Origin: an uncultured beta proteobacterium
Lineage (GTDB): Bacteria; Pseudomonadota; Gammaproteobacteria; Burkholderiales; Rhodocyclaceae
Reading direction: 5' to 3'
Assembly (NCBI GenBank): GCA_903932755.1
Contig: CAIZHL010000080.1
Span: 1-15,683, forward strand
Length of the DNA: 15,683 nt
In this document: piece by piece, positions 15,491 through 15,683 of the stretch
How positions within the stretch are numbered: the stretch's first letter is position 1
Layout of the letters: each line of letters begins with the position of its first letter
Notes under the pieces: model-generated
The model's input: the letters and a program-made list of their open reading frames with translations, nothing else
Databases searched by the model: none
Told to the model about the DNA's origin: nothing
Translations under genes and position numbers: made by a program

Positions 15491-15683
15491 TCAGTTCGAT
15501 TGCCTGGCGAACACAATCAGCCGGCTGAATGTGAAGGTGAATCCGAATACCAGCCCGATCTGCAGTATCTTTGCCAGTTGCGCGTGCATCCCCAGCTTCG
15601 AAACGAAAAGGTAGATCAGGGCGGTATTCATCAGGGCCGCGATCGAGACCATCAGCAGGTAGCGCGGCAACTGACGGCGCAGC
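15491..15683 (-). CDS. GtrA-family membrane protein, C-terminal part, runs off right edge
   Basis: A minus-strand frame enters at the right edge and stops at 15491-15493 (TCA on the plus strand). It gives 63 residues ending GFTFTFSRLIVFARQSN. Two hydrophobic helices are visible (RYLLMVSIAALMNTALIYLF and a second around ILQIGLVFGFTFTF), followed by the family-typical F..SR..VF ending. This fits the last half of the roughly 130-residue GtrA-like family of four-helix proteins, thought to flip polyprenyl-phosphate-linked sugars or to aid their transfer. Its presence next to GT2 and GT-C genes fits that role: moving a lipid-linked sugar to the periplasm. The N-terminus and start codon are outside the window. 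A paralogous small membrane protein cannot be fully excluded. Confidence 0.8.
   Translation of the reverse strand, partial: LRRQLPRYLLMVSIAALMNTALIYLFVSKLGMHAQLAKILQIGLVFGFTFTFSRLIVFARQSN

Overview
The window reads as chromosomal DNA of a GC-rich Gram-negative bacterium. The strong third-position G/C bias, the many long antisense shadow frames and the gene families suggest a proteobacterium, probably a betaproteobacterium; this is inference from style, not a taxonomic assignment. No rRNA, tRNA, CRISPR array, insertion sequence or phage gene was seen. Every gene recognised in family terms fits building or attaching glycans, or modifying sugars.

Left part (1-2996): three tetratricopeptide-repeat (TPR) genes. 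A minus-strand TPR gene runs off the left edge (1-339). Divergent from it is a 199-residue protein made only of TPRs (510-1109). Convergent with that is a minus-strand TPR plus GT41-type transferase of the SPINDLY/O-GlcNAc transferase family (1140-2996). A 403-base divergent intergenic region follows.

Centre (3400-7776): a membrane-anchored spermidine-synthase-like protein (3400-4980), then a multi-spanning GT-C protein with a TPR tail of the TMTC/PMT-like type. The latter appears to start at a CTG near 5081, because its conserved N-terminus lies upstream of the first ordinary start codon. It overlaps by 4 bases a family 2 glycosyltransferase (7015-7776).

Right part (7931-15372): after a 154-base gap comes a tight plus-strand series. 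It contains a sugar C-methyltransferase with zinc-binding N-terminus, a GDP-mannose-dehydratase-like SDR protein whose usual catalytic Glu is Arg, a one-chain fusion of a dolichol-phosphate-mannose-synthase-like GT2 to a SAM methyltransferase, two small membrane proteins with a matching three-helix plus winged-helix-like plan, a GT39-like GT-C transferase, and another zinc-ribbon SAM methyltransferase. A minus-strand GtrA-family gene enters from the right edge (15491-15683).

A working model (inference): the GT2 enzymes load sugars onto undecaprenyl phosphate, a GtrA-type protein flips the lipid-linked sugar, and the two GT-C proteins transfer it on the periplasmic face to a glycan or protein. 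The SDR and methyltransferases would make or decorate an unusual, possibly C-methylated, sugar. The TPR/GT41 protein would act in the cytoplasm on protein. The parts most worth attention are the paired small membrane proteins of unknown role, the GT2-methyltransferase fusion, the Glu-to-Arg SDR protein, and the hidden CTG start.
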